From: Paracoccus sp041927875
GTDB taxonomy: Bacteria > Pseudomonadota > Alphaproteobacteria > Rhodobacterales > Rhodobacteraceae
Assembly (NCBI RefSeq): GCF_041927875.1
Contig: NZ_JBHFHN010000002.1
DNA: 64,000 nucleotides
Strand: one strand, 5' to 3'
Both the position numbers and the translations under genes were made by a program. Each line of letters opens with the position of its first letter. Position 1 is the stretch's first letter. Shown here piece by piece: positions 53,443 to 61,824 of this stretch. The notes below the pieces were generated by a model, which was not told the origin of the DNA, searched no databases, and was given only the letters and a program-made list of their open reading frames with translations.

Positions 53443-54975
53443 ATGGCGGTTTGGATTGTGATCGTGGCGGTGGCGCTTGTGTCGGCAATGGCGCTGCTGT
53501 GGCCGCTGATGCGGCCGGGGCGCGGCGATACGCGCGGCGTCGAGGCGGCTGAATACGACCTGCGCCTCTATCGGGATCAACTGTCCGAGGTCGACCGCGA
53601 TGCCGAGCGCGGCACCCTGTCGGCGGATGAGGCCGCGCGCGCCCGCACCGAAATCTCGCGCCGGATGCTTGAGGCCGACCGCGCCCGCCAGGCCGCCGCC
53701 GCGCCCCGTGCCCTGCCGCCTGCCATGCGTCTGGCCGGGGCCATCACGGCGGTCGCCGCCGTCACCGGCAGCTTTGCGCTTTACGCCCATCTGGGCCAGC
53801 CCGCCGCATCCGATCAGCCGATCACCGCCCGCATCGCCGCCGCCGACCGCAGCTATGCCGCCCGCCCCGATCAAGCCAAAGCCGAGGCCGAGGCCGCCCC
53901 GACCCAGCCCAAGCCCGAGGTGCCGCAGGATTTTGCCGACATCCTGGACAAGCTGCGCAAGGCCGTGGCCGACAATCCCGACGATCCGCAGGGCCTGCAA
54001 TTCCTGTCCGACAGCGAGGCCCGCGTGGGCAATTTCCCCGCCGCCTGGCGCGCCCAGCAGCACCGGATCGCGGTCATCGGCGATCAGGCGACGGCCGAAG
54101 ATCACGCCATCCTGGGCGAGCTGATGACCCGCGCCGCCGGCGGCACCGTCACCCCCGAGGCCGAGACCGCCGTCATGCAGGCTCTGAAGATGGATCCGCT
54201 GAACGGCCGCGCGCGGTTCTATGCGGGCCTGCTGCTGGCCCAGAACGGCCGCCCCGACAAGGCCTTCCCGGTCTGGCGCAGCCTGCTGGAGCAAGGCCCG
54301 CAGGACGATCCGTGGATCCCCTTCGTGCGCGCCTCGATCGCTGATCTGGCCTGGTTCGCGGGCGACCGCACCTATGTCGCGCCGCAGGCGGGTGCGCCGA
54401 TGATGCCCGGCCCGGATGCCGCGCAGATGCAGGCCGCTGGCGACATGGCGCCGGAAGATCGCCAGCAGATGATCCGCCAGATGGTCGAGGGGCTGAACGA
54501 ACGCCTGGCGACCCAAGGCGGCACGCCCGACGAATGGTCGCGGCTGATCAGCAGCCTGGCCGTGCTGGGTGAGGTCGACCGTGCCCGCGCCATCTGGACC
54601 GAGGCGCAGACCCGTTTTGCCGACCAGCCTGAGGCCCTGGCCACCGTCACCCAGGGCGCCACTCAGGCCGGGCTGGTCGAGGGCGCATCCCCCGCGCCGG
54701 GGCCGACCCAGCAACAGATTGAGGACGCCCAAGCGATGTCCCCCGAGGATCGTCAGACGATGATCGCCCAGATGGTCGAACAGCTGGAAACCCGGCTGAT
54801 GACCGAGGGCGGCAGCGCCGACGAATGGGAACGGCTGTTCAACACGCTGACCGTAATCAACGCCCCCGACCGCGCCAAGGCCGCCTGGGACAAGGCGCAG
54901 GCCGCCTTCGCGGGCGATGCCGCGACGCTTGACCGGCTGCGCGCCGCCGCTACCGCCGCGGGCGTCACACCATGA
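53443..54975 (+). CDS. ccmI: Cytochrome c biogenesis protein CcmI
   Basis: 510 residues. Two membrane helices (AVWIVIVAVALVSAMALLWPLM and MRLAGAITAVAAVTGSFALYAHL) flank a cytoplasmic leucine-rich loop starting VEAAEYDLRLYRDQLSEVDRD; the periplasmic part has TPR-like repeats that hold apocytochrome c for heme ligation. The C-terminal 170 residues contain two copies of a PEDRQxMIxQMVExL module. Start 53443 is chosen over 53440 for spacing from AAAGGA. Other ccm genes are not in the window. Confidence 0.9.
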   Translation: MAVWIVIVAVALVSAMALLWPLMRPGRGDTRGVEAAEYDLRLYRDQLSEVDRDAERGTLSADEAARARTEISRRMLEADRARQAAAAPRALPPAMRLAGAITAVAAVTGSFALYAHLGQPAASDQPITARIAAADRSYAARPDQAKAEAEAAPTQPKPEVPQDFADILDKLRKAVADNPDDPQGLQFLSDSEARVGNFPAAWRAQQHRIAVIGDQATAEDHAILGELMTRAAGGTVTPEAETAVMQALKMDPLNGRARFYAGLLLAQNGRPDKAFPVWRSLLEQGPQDDPWIPFVRASIADLAWFAGDRTYVAPQAGAPMMPGPDAAQMQAAGDMAPEDRQQMIRQMVEGLNERLATQGGTPDEWSRLISSLAVLGEVDRARAIWTEAQTRFADQPEALATVTQGATQAGLVEGASPAPGPTQQQIEDAQAMSPEDRQTMIAQMVEQLETRLMTEGGSADEWERLFNTLTVINAPDRAKAAWDKAQAAFAGDAATLDRLRAAATAAGVTP

Positions 54976-55454
54976 TCTGCGCCGACATGAGCGTGATGGC
55001 CGAGGAACTGCCCCGCATCGGGGCCATCGCGGGGCTTGACCTGGGCACCAAGACCATCGGCGTCGCGGTGTCCGACAGCTTCCGGCAGGTCGCCACGCCG
55101 CTCAGCACCATCAAGCGCAGCAAGTTCACCGCCGACGCAGCAGCACTTTTGCAACTGGCCGAGGCGCGCGGCCTGCAGGGCTTCGTGCTGGGCCTGCCGC
55201 TGAACATGGACGGCAGCGAAGGCCCGCGCGTGCAATCGACCCGCGCCTTTGCCCGCAATCTGGAACGGCTGACCGACCTGCCCATCGCCTTCTGGGATGA
55301 ACGGCTGTCCACCGTCGCCGCCGAACGCGCCCTGCTTGAGGCCGACACATCCCGCAAGCGCCGGGCCGAAGTCATCGATCACGTCGCGGCGGGCTATATC
55401 CTGCAAGGCGCGCTGGACCGGCTGCGCCATCTGGGGCCGCGTGATGACGGATGA
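54972..55454 (+). CDS. ruvX: Putative pre-16S rRNA nuclease/Holliday junction resolvase
   Basis: 160 residues, RNase H-like fold. Seen: IAGLDLGTKTIGVAVSD, VLGLPLNMDGSEGPR and FWDERLSTVAAERAL, with catalytic Asp/Glu. Known as YqgF/RuvX, involved in 16S rRNA 5' maturation. ATG overlaps the ccmI stop. Confidence 0.95.
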   Translation: MICADMSVMAEELPRIGAIAGLDLGTKTIGVAVSDSFRQVATPLSTIKRSKFTADAAALLQLAEARGLQGFVLGLPLNMDGSEGPRVQSTRAFARNLERLTDLPIAFWDERLSTVAAERALLEADTSRKRRAEVIDHVAAGYILQGALDRLRHLGPRDDG

Positions 55455-55680
55455 GGTCTGGACCCGCGACGAGCCGCAAAGCCCCTGCGTCAAGATCTGC
55501 GTGATCCACAAGGCCGAGGGCCTGTGCATCGGCTGCCTGCGCACCCTGGATGAGATCGCAGGCTGGTCCGCCATGGACGCCGATGCCCGCCGCGCCGTCC
55601 TTGCCGCGCTGCCCGCCCGCGCGCCCCGCCTGCGCCAACGCCGTGGCGGTCGCAGGCGCCAGAACCCGGCGGGCGACTAG
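55444..55680 (+). CDS. DUF1289 family Cys-rich small protein
   Basis: 78 residues from ATG 55444, overlapping ruvX by 11 bases. The family motif SPCVKICVIHKAEGLCIGCLRTLDEI holds four conserved Cys, likely for zinc or an Fe-S cluster, followed by a basic tail. Function unknown. Confidence 0.9.
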   Translation: MTDEVWTRDEPQSPCVKICVIHKAEGLCIGCLRTLDEIAGWSAMDADARRAVLAALPARAPRLRQRRGGRRRQNPAGD

Positions 55681-55710
55681 CCCATCTTCCTTGTCCAAAT
55701 ACGCACGGCC
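55681..55710. repeat. Dispersed intergenic element, partial copy
   Basis: CATCTTCCTTGTCCAAATACGC, between the convergent DUF1289 and ABC genes, matches the right arm of the element at 61742-61785 with one base changed. A small GGCC-GTAG-GGCC palindrome follows. Confidence 0.45.
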
Positions 55711-56838
55711 CTACGGCCCTTGATCGCGCGCCGCCGGAAAGACGAACACCCGGTCGCGGCGCAGCATCAGCCACATGCAGGTGCCTGGTTTGGGCAGGAA
55801 CACATTGGGCACGGTCGCGCGCAGGATCGAGCCATCGGCGTCCATCCTGAACTCGACCAAAGATTCTCGACCGATGAAGCGGGCGCGTTGCACGCAGGCG
55901 CGGGCTGCGGTGCCGTCCTGTGTGGTCGGCGCGGGGCCCTTGCCGGCGCGGTCAAAGTCGATCTTCAGATGCTGGGGGCGGATCACGATATCGACCGGCG
56001 TGCCATCCGCCAGCCCCGGCGTCAGGAAATCACCGAACGGCGTCTGCGTCAGCGCGCCCCGGCTGGTGCCATGCAACACGTTGATGTCGCTGAAAAACGC
56101 CGCCGCCTGAAGGTCGACGGGCGCGTTATACAGGTTATAGGGCGCACCCCGCTGCACGATGCGGCCATCGCGCATCAGCAGGATCTGGTCGGCCATCCGC
56201 ATCGCCTCGACCGGGTCATGGGTGACCAGCAGGACGGCGGTGCCTTCCTCTTTCAGCAGCGCCAGCGTCTCGTCGCGGATATCGTCGCGCAGGCGTTCGT
56301 CCAGGCCCGAGAACGGCTCATCCATCAAGAGGATGCGCGGGCTGGGGGCCAGGGCGCGGGCCAGGGCCACGCGCTGCTGCTCGCCCCCTGACAGGGCATG
56401 GGGGTAATCGTCGGCATGGGCGGCCAGATGCACCCGCTCCAGCAGCGCGCGCACCCGCGCCGGATGCGCGGCGACCCCGCCCTTCAGCCCGAAGCCTACG
56501 TTCTGCGCTACCGTCAGATGCGGAAACAGCGCAAAATCCTGAAACATCAGGCCAATGGCGCGGCGTTCGGGCGGGATGCGGAACACCGTGTCACAGATCA
56601 GATGGCCATCGGCATGGATCGACCCGCTGTCCTGCTTGTCGACACCCGCGATGATCCGCAGCGTGGTCGACTTGCCGCAGCCCGACGGACCCAGCAGGCA
56701 GGCGACCTGCCCCGCCTGAATGCCGAAGGACACGCCATCGACCACGGCGCGCCCGCCAAAGCGGCGCACCAGATCGCGCACTTCAAGCCGGGGCGGGGCG
56801 ATATGCGGGGGGACTGGCTGATCGTTTTGGTCGGACAT
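55711..56838 (-). CDS. ABC transporter ATP-binding protein (FbpC/PotA-like)
   Basis: 375 residues. Walker A GPSGCGKST, Q-loop MFQDFALFPHLTV, signature LSGGEQQRVALARAL, Walker B ILLMDEPF, H-loop THDP, then a C-terminal TOBE-like domain (about 240-370). Fits the importer ATPases for iron(III), spermidine or thiamine. No permease or binding-protein gene is adjacent, so the partner lies elsewhere. Confidence 0.92.
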   Translation of the reverse strand: MSDQNDQPVPPHIAPPRLEVRDLVRRFGGRAVVDGVSFGIQAGQVACLLGPSGCGKSTTLRIIAGVDKQDSGSIHADGHLICDTVFRIPPERRAIGLMFQDFALFPHLTVAQNVGFGLKGGVAAHPARVRALLERVHLAAHADDYPHALSGGEQQRVALARALAPSPRILLMDEPFSGLDERLRDDIRDETLALLKEEGTAVLLVTHDPVEAMRMADQILLMRDGRIVQRGAPYNLYNAPVDLQAAAFFSDINVLHGTSRGALTQTPFGDFLTPGLADGTPVDIVIRPQHLKIDFDRAGKGPAPTTQDGTAARACVQRARFIGRESLVEFRMDADGSILRATVPNVFLPKPGTCMWLMLRRDRVFVFPAARDQGP

Positions 56839-56879
56839 GCGCGTTCCCTACCAGCCCGCCCACGCCGCTTCAAGCCACG

Positions 56880-57659
56880 CTACATGACCGAGTTGAACCC
56901 GCCGCCATCCAGCAGGATGTTCTGCCCGATGATGAAGCCGGCGTGCTGCGAACACAGAAAGGCGCAGGCGGCGCCGAACTCGGCCGGGGTGCCGTAGCGC
57001 CCGGCGGGAATGGTCGCCTGCCGGTCGCGCCGCGCCTGATCCAGCGTGATGCCTGCCGTCTGCGCGGCGCCGCGATCCAGGCTGTCGGACCGATCGGTCT
57101 GATGCAGGCCCGGCAGCAGGTTGTTCACCGCCACCCCCTGCCCCGCCACCTGCCGCGACATGCCCGCGACAAAGCCCGTCAGCCCGGCGCGGGCCGTGTT
57201 CGACAGGCCTAGCACCGGGATCGGCGACTTGACCGATTGCGAGGTGATGTTGACCACCCGTCCCCAGCCACGCGCGGCCATCCACGGCACCATGGCCTGC
57301 ATCAGCGCGATCGGCGTCAGCATGTTGGCGCGGATCGCGGCCAGGAAGTCGGCCTCGGACCAGTTGGTCCAGGTGCCGGGGGGCGGGCCGCCGGCATTGG
57401 TCACCAGAATGTCGACATCGCCCGCTTGCGCGAGCACCTCGGCGCGACCGGCCTCGTCGGTGATATCGGCCGCAACGGTGGCCACCTGCACGCCGAAACG
57501 GTCGCGGATGGTGGCCGCGGTCGCCTCCAGCGCGTCGGCACCGCGCGCATTCAGCACCAGATCGCAACCGGCTTCGGCCAAGGCCTCGGCACAGCCCCGC
57601 CCCAAGCCCTTGGACGAGGCGCAAACCAGCGCGCGTTTCCCCCGGATACCCAGATCCAT
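56880..57659 (-). CDS. SDR family oxidoreductase lacking the YxxxK motif
   Basis: 259 residues. Rossmann-type ALVCASSKGLGRGCAEAL and NAGGPPPG are present, as is NITSQSVKS. Where the catalytic YxxxK is expected the sequence reads GLSNTARAGLTGF, with Ser and Arg in place of Tyr and Lys. A known SDR branch has this change, so activity may use other residues or be absent. Annotated by homology as 3-oxoacyl-ACP-reductase-like; substrate unknown. Confidence 0.9.
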   Translation of the reverse strand: MDLGIRGKRALVCASSKGLGRGCAEALAEAGCDLVLNARGADALEATAATIRDRFGVQVATVAADITDEAGRAEVLAQAGDVDILVTNAGGPPPGTWTNWSEADFLAAIRANMLTPIALMQAMVPWMAARGWGRVVNITSQSVKSPIPVLGLSNTARAGLTGFVAGMSRQVAGQGVAVNNLLPGLHQTDRSDSLDRGAAQTAGITLDQARRDRQATIPAGRYGTPAEFGAACAFLCSQHAGFIIGQNILLDGGGFNSVM

Positions 57660-57788
57660 GCGATCCCCCTGTTTGGCCCTTTGCCTATCGCTAACAGGGG
57701 CGGGCCGGGGGTGAAAGGGGGCAAAGGGTGCTTTCGCGCGCCCGTGAAGCCCGCTATCGTCGCGCGGCAAACTGGTTGGTTTCCCAAG

Positions 57789-58724
57789 ATGTGCCCTAGC
57801 CCTACCCCGTTTCACGCCGGCAGCGACATCCAGGTCGAGGTGTTCGCCGCGTCCGATTTCAGCGTCATCCGCGGCATCTGCACCGGCGACAGCCTGGGGC
57901 TGGCTGATCAGGTGAACCCCGGCGATGTCTATGCCCTGACGCCAGGCGCACAGGCGCAGCGCATCCTGATTCCGGTCGACGGCCAGGCCAATGCCGTGCC
58001 CGCCGCCAATCCGGTCGCGCGCCACCACCTGATGTCATCGCGCGGTGAATCGGTCATGGTCGTGGTGCTGCACCGCAATGACGGGCTGCTGATCCTGCCG
58101 CAAAGCCCACTCTTGATCGGCGAGGATTACACGCTGATCGAGGCGACCCCTTACAGTGGCCCGCTAGAGGGGCTGGGCTCGGTGATCGCGGCGTTCTCGG
58201 CGGGCACCGCGATCATCCTGGCCGATGGATCGTCGCGCCCGATCGAGCGGTTGCAGCCCGGCGATCTGGTGCTGACGCGCGATCACGGCGGCCAGCCCCT
58301 GCGCTGGATCGGCCAGTCATCGCTGGCTGGCGGCGGCCCGCTGGCACCGATCGTGTTCCGCGCCGGCTGCCTGGGCAATCTGGATGACCTGATCGTCGCC
58401 CCCACACAGCGCATGTTCGTTTTCCCGCATGAGGAAGGCGCCGCATGGGCCGGGCTGACAGGCGCGCGCCATGGCGTCCTGATCGAGGCGCGCCACCTGG
58501 TCGACAGCCAGACGATCTGCCCATTGCCCGAAGGAATCGTCGATCTGTTCGCCCTGGTGTTCGACCAGCACGAGGTGATTTATGCCGAAGGCATCCCTTG
58601 CGAAAGCCATCTGGTGACCGAGGCGACGCTGCGCCAGATCCCCGAACCGATGGCCCGCGAATTGCGAGACCGCTTTCCCGCGATGCGTCACCGCCCGCAT
58701 TACGCGGTCGACGCCGGGCGCTGA
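57789..58724 (+). CDS. Hint-domain (Hedgehog/intein) protein, cysteine missing
   Basis: 311 residues from ATG 57789. N-terminal uncharacterised domain of about 130 residues, then a Hint domain: AFSAGTAIILADGSSRPIERLQPGDLVLTRDHGGQPLRWIG, with later HEVIYAEGIPCESH. Intact Hint modules begin with a Cys (CFTPGT); here the position is Ala, so self-cleavage by the normal route looks impossible. Such proteins are frequent in Rhodobacteraceae, often as secreted-protein C-termini. Convergent with cobT, no gap. Confidence 0.85.
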   Translation: MCPSPTPFHAGSDIQVEVFAASDFSVIRGICTGDSLGLADQVNPGDVYALTPGAQAQRILIPVDGQANAVPAANPVARHHLMSSRGESVMVVVLHRNDGLLILPQSPLLIGEDYTLIEATPYSGPLEGLGSVIAAFSAGTAIILADGSSRPIERLQPGDLVLTRDHGGQPLRWIGQSSLAGGGPLAPIVFRAGCLGNLDDLIVAPTQRMFVFPHEEGAAWAGLTGARHGVLIEARHLVDSQTICPLPEGIVDLFALVFDQHEVIYAEGIPCESHLVTEATLRQIPEPMARELRDRFPAMRHRPHYAVDAGR

Positions 58725-60590
58725 TCACGACGCCCGGCGAATCCCCATGAACCGCGCTCGCGCGCGGGGGTCATTGTCGAACAGAGCCGCAAGCTGTTCG
58801 GTCATCGCCCCCGCCAGTTGCTCGACATCGGTGATGGTGACCGCGCGCTGATAATAGCGGGTCACGTCATGGCCGATGCCGATCGCGATCAGCTCGACCG
58901 CGCGACGGCGTTCGACCATGGCGATCACGTCGCGCAAGTGCTTTTCCAGATAGCTGGCGGCATTGACCGACAGGGTGCTGTCGTCGACCGGCGCACCATC
59001 GGAAATCACCATCAGGATGCGCCGCGCCTCGGGGCGGGCCAGCATCCGGCGGTGCGCCCATTCCAGCGCCTCGCCGTCGATGTTTTCCTTCAGCAGGCCT
59101 TCCTTCATCATCAGGCCCAGGTTCGGCCGAACGCGCCGCCAGGGGGCATCGGCGGATTTGTAGATGATATGGCGCAGGTCGTTCAGGCGGCCCGGCTGGG
59201 CGGGCCGACCGGCGGCAAGCCAGGCCTCACGCGATTGGCCGCCCTTCCAGGCGCGGGTGGTAAAGCCCAGGATTTCGACCCGCACCTGGCAGCGTTCCAG
59301 CGTGCGCGCCAGCACGTCGGCGCAGATCGCGGCGATGGAAATCGGCCGGCCCCGCATCGACCCGGAGTTGTCGATCAGGATCGTCACCACCGTGTCGCGG
59401 AACTCGGTATCCTTTTCCCATTTGAATGACAGCGGTGTGGTCGGGTTCGCCACCACCCGCGCCAGACGACCAGCATCAAGGATGCCTTCTTCCTTGTCGA
59501 ACTCCCAACTGCGGTTCTGCTGGGCTTGCAGGCGGCGCTGCAACTTGTTCGCCAGACGGCTGACGGCACCTTTCAGCGGCTCAAGCTGGCGGTCCAGATA
59601 GGCGCGCAGGCGCTCCAGCTCGACCGGCTCGGCCAGATCCTCGGCGCGGATTTCCTCGTCATGGTCCTCGGTAAAGACCTTGTAATGCGGATCGGCCTCA
59701 CTGACCGGTGGGGGCGGCGGCGGTTCCAGCGGGGCGTCGGCCTCGGGCAAGTCGGCCTCGTCCGACATCTCGTCCTCGGCCAGCTCATCCATGCTGACGC
59801 GCGCCTCGGACGGGTCGGATTGCTCATCCTGGGTCTGTTCGGAACTGGCCTCGGATTCGTCGGGCTGATCCTCGTCGCGGCCCTGATTGTCCTGCTGCTC
59901 TTCTTCGCCCTGCTCGTCGCCGCCCTCATCCTCGTCGGGCTGGTCGGGGTCGTCGCCCAACTGGTCGCCATAGCCCAGATCGGCAATGACTTTGCGCGCC
60001 AGCCGCGCGAAGGCCGCCTGATCGGACAGGGCGCCGGTCAGATCGGCCAGCGATCCGGCGGCGGCCTGTTCGACAAAGGGCCGCCACAGATCAGCGGCCT
60101 GCGCCGCCCCGGCGGGCAGCGCGCGCCCGGTCGCGGCCTCGCGCAGCAGATAACCGGCAGCGACCGCCAGCGGGATTTCCTCGCGCGAGCGCAGGTTGGT
60201 ATAGCCGCGCTTCACCGCGTCATGGGCGATCTTGGCGTCGATATTCGACAACGTGCCGGGCATGTCGCGGGCACCCAAAGCCTCACAGCGGGCGGTTTCC
60301 ATCGCCTCGTAAAGCTCACGCGCCATCGCGCCGGGCGGGGTGAAGCGCGCCCCCAGGGTGGGGTCGTGATGGCGCCGCTTCATCGCCAGGGCATCGGCGG
60401 TGCCCCGCGCCACCAGAACCTCATCGCGGGTCATGCGGCGGCTGATCTGCGGCAGACGCATGACATCGCCCGCCACCCCGGCCGGATCGACACTATAGGT
60501 GACGCTAAGGTCGGCATCATCGGCCAAGGTGCGCGTGGCCTCGGCCAGGGCCTTCTTGAACGGATCGGCGGGGTTGTCGGTGGCTTTCAT
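58725..60590 (-). CDS. cobT: Cobaltochelatase subunit CobT
   Basis: 621 residues from ATG 60590. N-terminal helical domain, an acidic Asp/Glu-rich stretch (about 210-310), then a C-terminal VWA domain with MIDAS motif DNSGSMRGRP and the later ISDGAPVDDST. With CobS and CobN it inserts cobalt into hydrogenobyrinic acid a,c-diamide in aerobic B12 synthesis. cobS is 1.2 kb away, not adjacent. Confidence 0.95.
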   Translation of the reverse strand: MKATDNPADPFKKALAEATRTLADDADLSVTYSVDPAGVAGDVMRLPQISRRMTRDEVLVARGTADALAMKRRHHDPTLGARFTPPGAMARELYEAMETARCEALGARDMPGTLSNIDAKIAHDAVKRGYTNLRSREEIPLAVAAGYLLREAATGRALPAGAAQAADLWRPFVEQAAAGSLADLTGALSDQAAFARLARKVIADLGYGDQLGDDPDQPDEDEGGDEQGEEEQQDNQGRDEDQPDESEASSEQTQDEQSDPSEARVSMDELAEDEMSDEADLPEADAPLEPPPPPPVSEADPHYKVFTEDHDEEIRAEDLAEPVELERLRAYLDRQLEPLKGAVSRLANKLQRRLQAQQNRSWEFDKEEGILDAGRLARVVANPTTPLSFKWEKDTEFRDTVVTILIDNSGSMRGRPISIAAICADVLARTLERCQVRVEILGFTTRAWKGGQSREAWLAAGRPAQPGRLNDLRHIIYKSADAPWRRVRPNLGLMMKEGLLKENIDGEALEWAHRRMLARPEARRILMVISDGAPVDDSTLSVNAASYLEKHLRDVIAMVERRRAVELIAIGIGHDVTRYYQRAVTITDVEQLAGAMTEQLAALFDNDPRARARFMGIRRAS

Positions 60591-60647
60591 GAAACCGGTT
60601 TCATCCAATTCCCCGGCCATGTCAAAGGGGCGCGTCGCGCGACCCTG

Positions 60648-61040
60648 CTAAACCCCTGCGGCGCGCCCGTCATACTGCGAGCGCGCCGCGTCAATGTGAT
60701 CGGCATGATGCCAGACCCATTCGGCCAAGGCGTCGATCGGACGGAACAGATCGGCGCCCATCGTCGTCAGCGCATATTCGACCTGCGGCGGCGTGGTGGG
60801 CGTGACGGTACGCGTCACAAAGCCGTCGCGTTCCAGATGGCGCAGGGTCTGGGTCAGCATCTTCTGCGAAATGGAACCCAATTCCCGCTTCAGCGCGTTG
60901 AACCGCAACGGGCCGGGGCCAAGCGCGCGCACGATCAACAGCGTCCATTTGTCCCCGATCCGCGACAGAAGCTCGCTCATCCTTTGGCAGGTGCCGGTTT
61001 CATGCGTGGTCCAAGGTTTCTTCAAAGTGCCTTCTTGCAT
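60648..61040 (-). CDS. HxlR family transcriptional regulator
   Basis: 130 residues, winged helix. The HxlR pattern GTCQRMSELLSRIGDKWTLLIVRAL includes the conserved Cys often used for redox or electrophile sensing; LRFNALKRELGSISQKMLTQTLRHLERDGFVTR is the DNA-binding part. It diverges from the flavin reductase gene, its probable target, across 67 bases. Confidence 0.93.
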   Translation of the reverse strand: MQEGTLKKPWTTHETGTCQRMSELLSRIGDKWTLLIVRALGPGPLRFNALKRELGSISQKMLTQTLRHLERDGFVTRTVTPTTPPQVEYALTTMGADLFRPIDALAEWVWHHADHIDAARSQYDGRAAGV

Positions 61041-61069
61041 GTCGCCTATCCGGTCTCTAGCTGATCCAT

Positions 61070-61091
61070 AGTTACGAATTGAAACTTACAT
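61070..61091. promoter_or_regulatory. AT-rich direct repeat in the HxlR/reductase divergent promoter
   Basis: AGTTACGAATTGAAACTTACAT: two TTAC-containing blocks (AGTTACGA, ACTTACAT) about 14 bases apart in the only AT-rich stretch of the region. A likely operator for the HxlR protein; unproven. Confidence 0.35.
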
Positions 61092-61107
61092 ACGAACGGA
61101 GACCCAA

Positions 61108-61689
61108 ATGTCCAAGCCCAAAATCGGCGTGATCGTCAGCTCGACCCGCGACACCCGCTTTGCCGACAAACCTGCGAACTGGTTCATGGATCAGGTCAAG
61201 GATCACGCCGAACTGGATTTCGACCTGCTGGACCTGCGGGATTTCGACCTGCCCTTCTTCAACGAAAAGGCCTCGAACGCCTGGGTGCCGTCCGAGGACG
61301 ACAAGGCGGTGAAGTGGCAAAAGACGCTGGCTAAATATGATGGCTTCGTGGTGGTGATGGCCGAATACAACCGGTCGATCACCGGCGCGCTGAAGAACGC
61401 CTTCGATCAGGCCTACAAGGAGTGGAACCGCAAGCCGATCGGCGCGGTCGCTTATGGGTCGATGGGCGGCGCCTTCGCGCTGCAACATCTGCGCAATATC
61501 GCCACCGAATTGCAGATGGTGCCGGTGCGTTCGTCCGTTCACATCGGCGGCGCGGATTTCTTTACCGTCTCGCCGCTGGGGTCCGACAAGGACATGTCGG
61601 CGATCGAGGGCAATCTGAAGAACTCGCTGAATGGGTTGCTGGACGATCTGACCTGGTGGACCAAAGCCACCAAGGCCGCACGCAGCTAA
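61108..61689 (+). CDS. NADPH-dependent FMN reductase family protein
   Basis: 193 residues, flavodoxin-like fold: IGVIVSSTRDTRFADKPANWF at the N-terminus for FMN phosphate, MAEYNRSITGALKNAFDQ and YGSMGGAFALQHLR are family motifs. Reduces FMN, quinones or chromate-like substrates. Divergent from the HxlR gene, GGAG upstream, terminated by the hairpin at 61698-61714. Confidence 0.92.
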   Translation: MSKPKIGVIVSSTRDTRFADKPANWFMDQVKDHAELDFDLLDLRDFDLPFFNEKASNAWVPSEDDKAVKWQKTLAKYDGFVVVMAEYNRSITGALKNAFDQAYKEWNRKPIGAVAYGSMGGAFALQHLRNIATELQMVPVRSSVHIGGADFFTVSPLGSDKDMSAIEGNLKNSLNGLLDDLTWWTKATKAARS

Positions 61690-61697
61690 GCAAAAAG

Positions 61698-61714
61698 GGG
61701 GGGCGCTGCCCCCC
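61698..61714 (+). terminator. Hairpin after the flavin reductase gene
   Basis: GGGGGGC-GCT-GCCCCCC, a perfect 7-bp stem with a 3-base loop, 8 bases after the stop and preceded by AAAAA. No T-run follows. Confidence 0.6.
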
Positions 61715-61741
61715 TCGCGCGTACCGCGCTCACCCCCCGGA

Positions 61742-61815
61742 GTATTTGGGCAAAGCGGAAGATGATGTCTTTCTTGCCCAAATACGCGCGGGGTGCGGGG
61801 GCAGCCAGCCCCCGC
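61742..61815. repeat. Dispersed intergenic element, full copy
   Basis: GTATTTGGGCAA (61742-61753) pairs perfectly with TTGCCCAAATAC (61774-61785); the 20-base centre contains a nested GGAAGA/TCTTTC pairing, so the whole forms one long hairpin. A second hairpin (GCGGGGGC/GCCCCCGC, 5-base loop) follows at 61795-61815. Lies between the convergent reductase and cobS genes. Related copies at 40311 and 55681. Confidence 0.7.
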
Positions 61816-61824
61816 TGCCACTTC

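Noticed and set aside
52022..53488. 72-codon upstream extension of soxB
   Set aside because: It covers the ccmI start on the other strand and lacks similarity; family members begin at MRRYSVF.
57237..57788. Long upstream extension of the Hint-domain gene
   Set aside because: It runs antisense through the SDR gene; the ATG at 57789 gives a sensible protein start.
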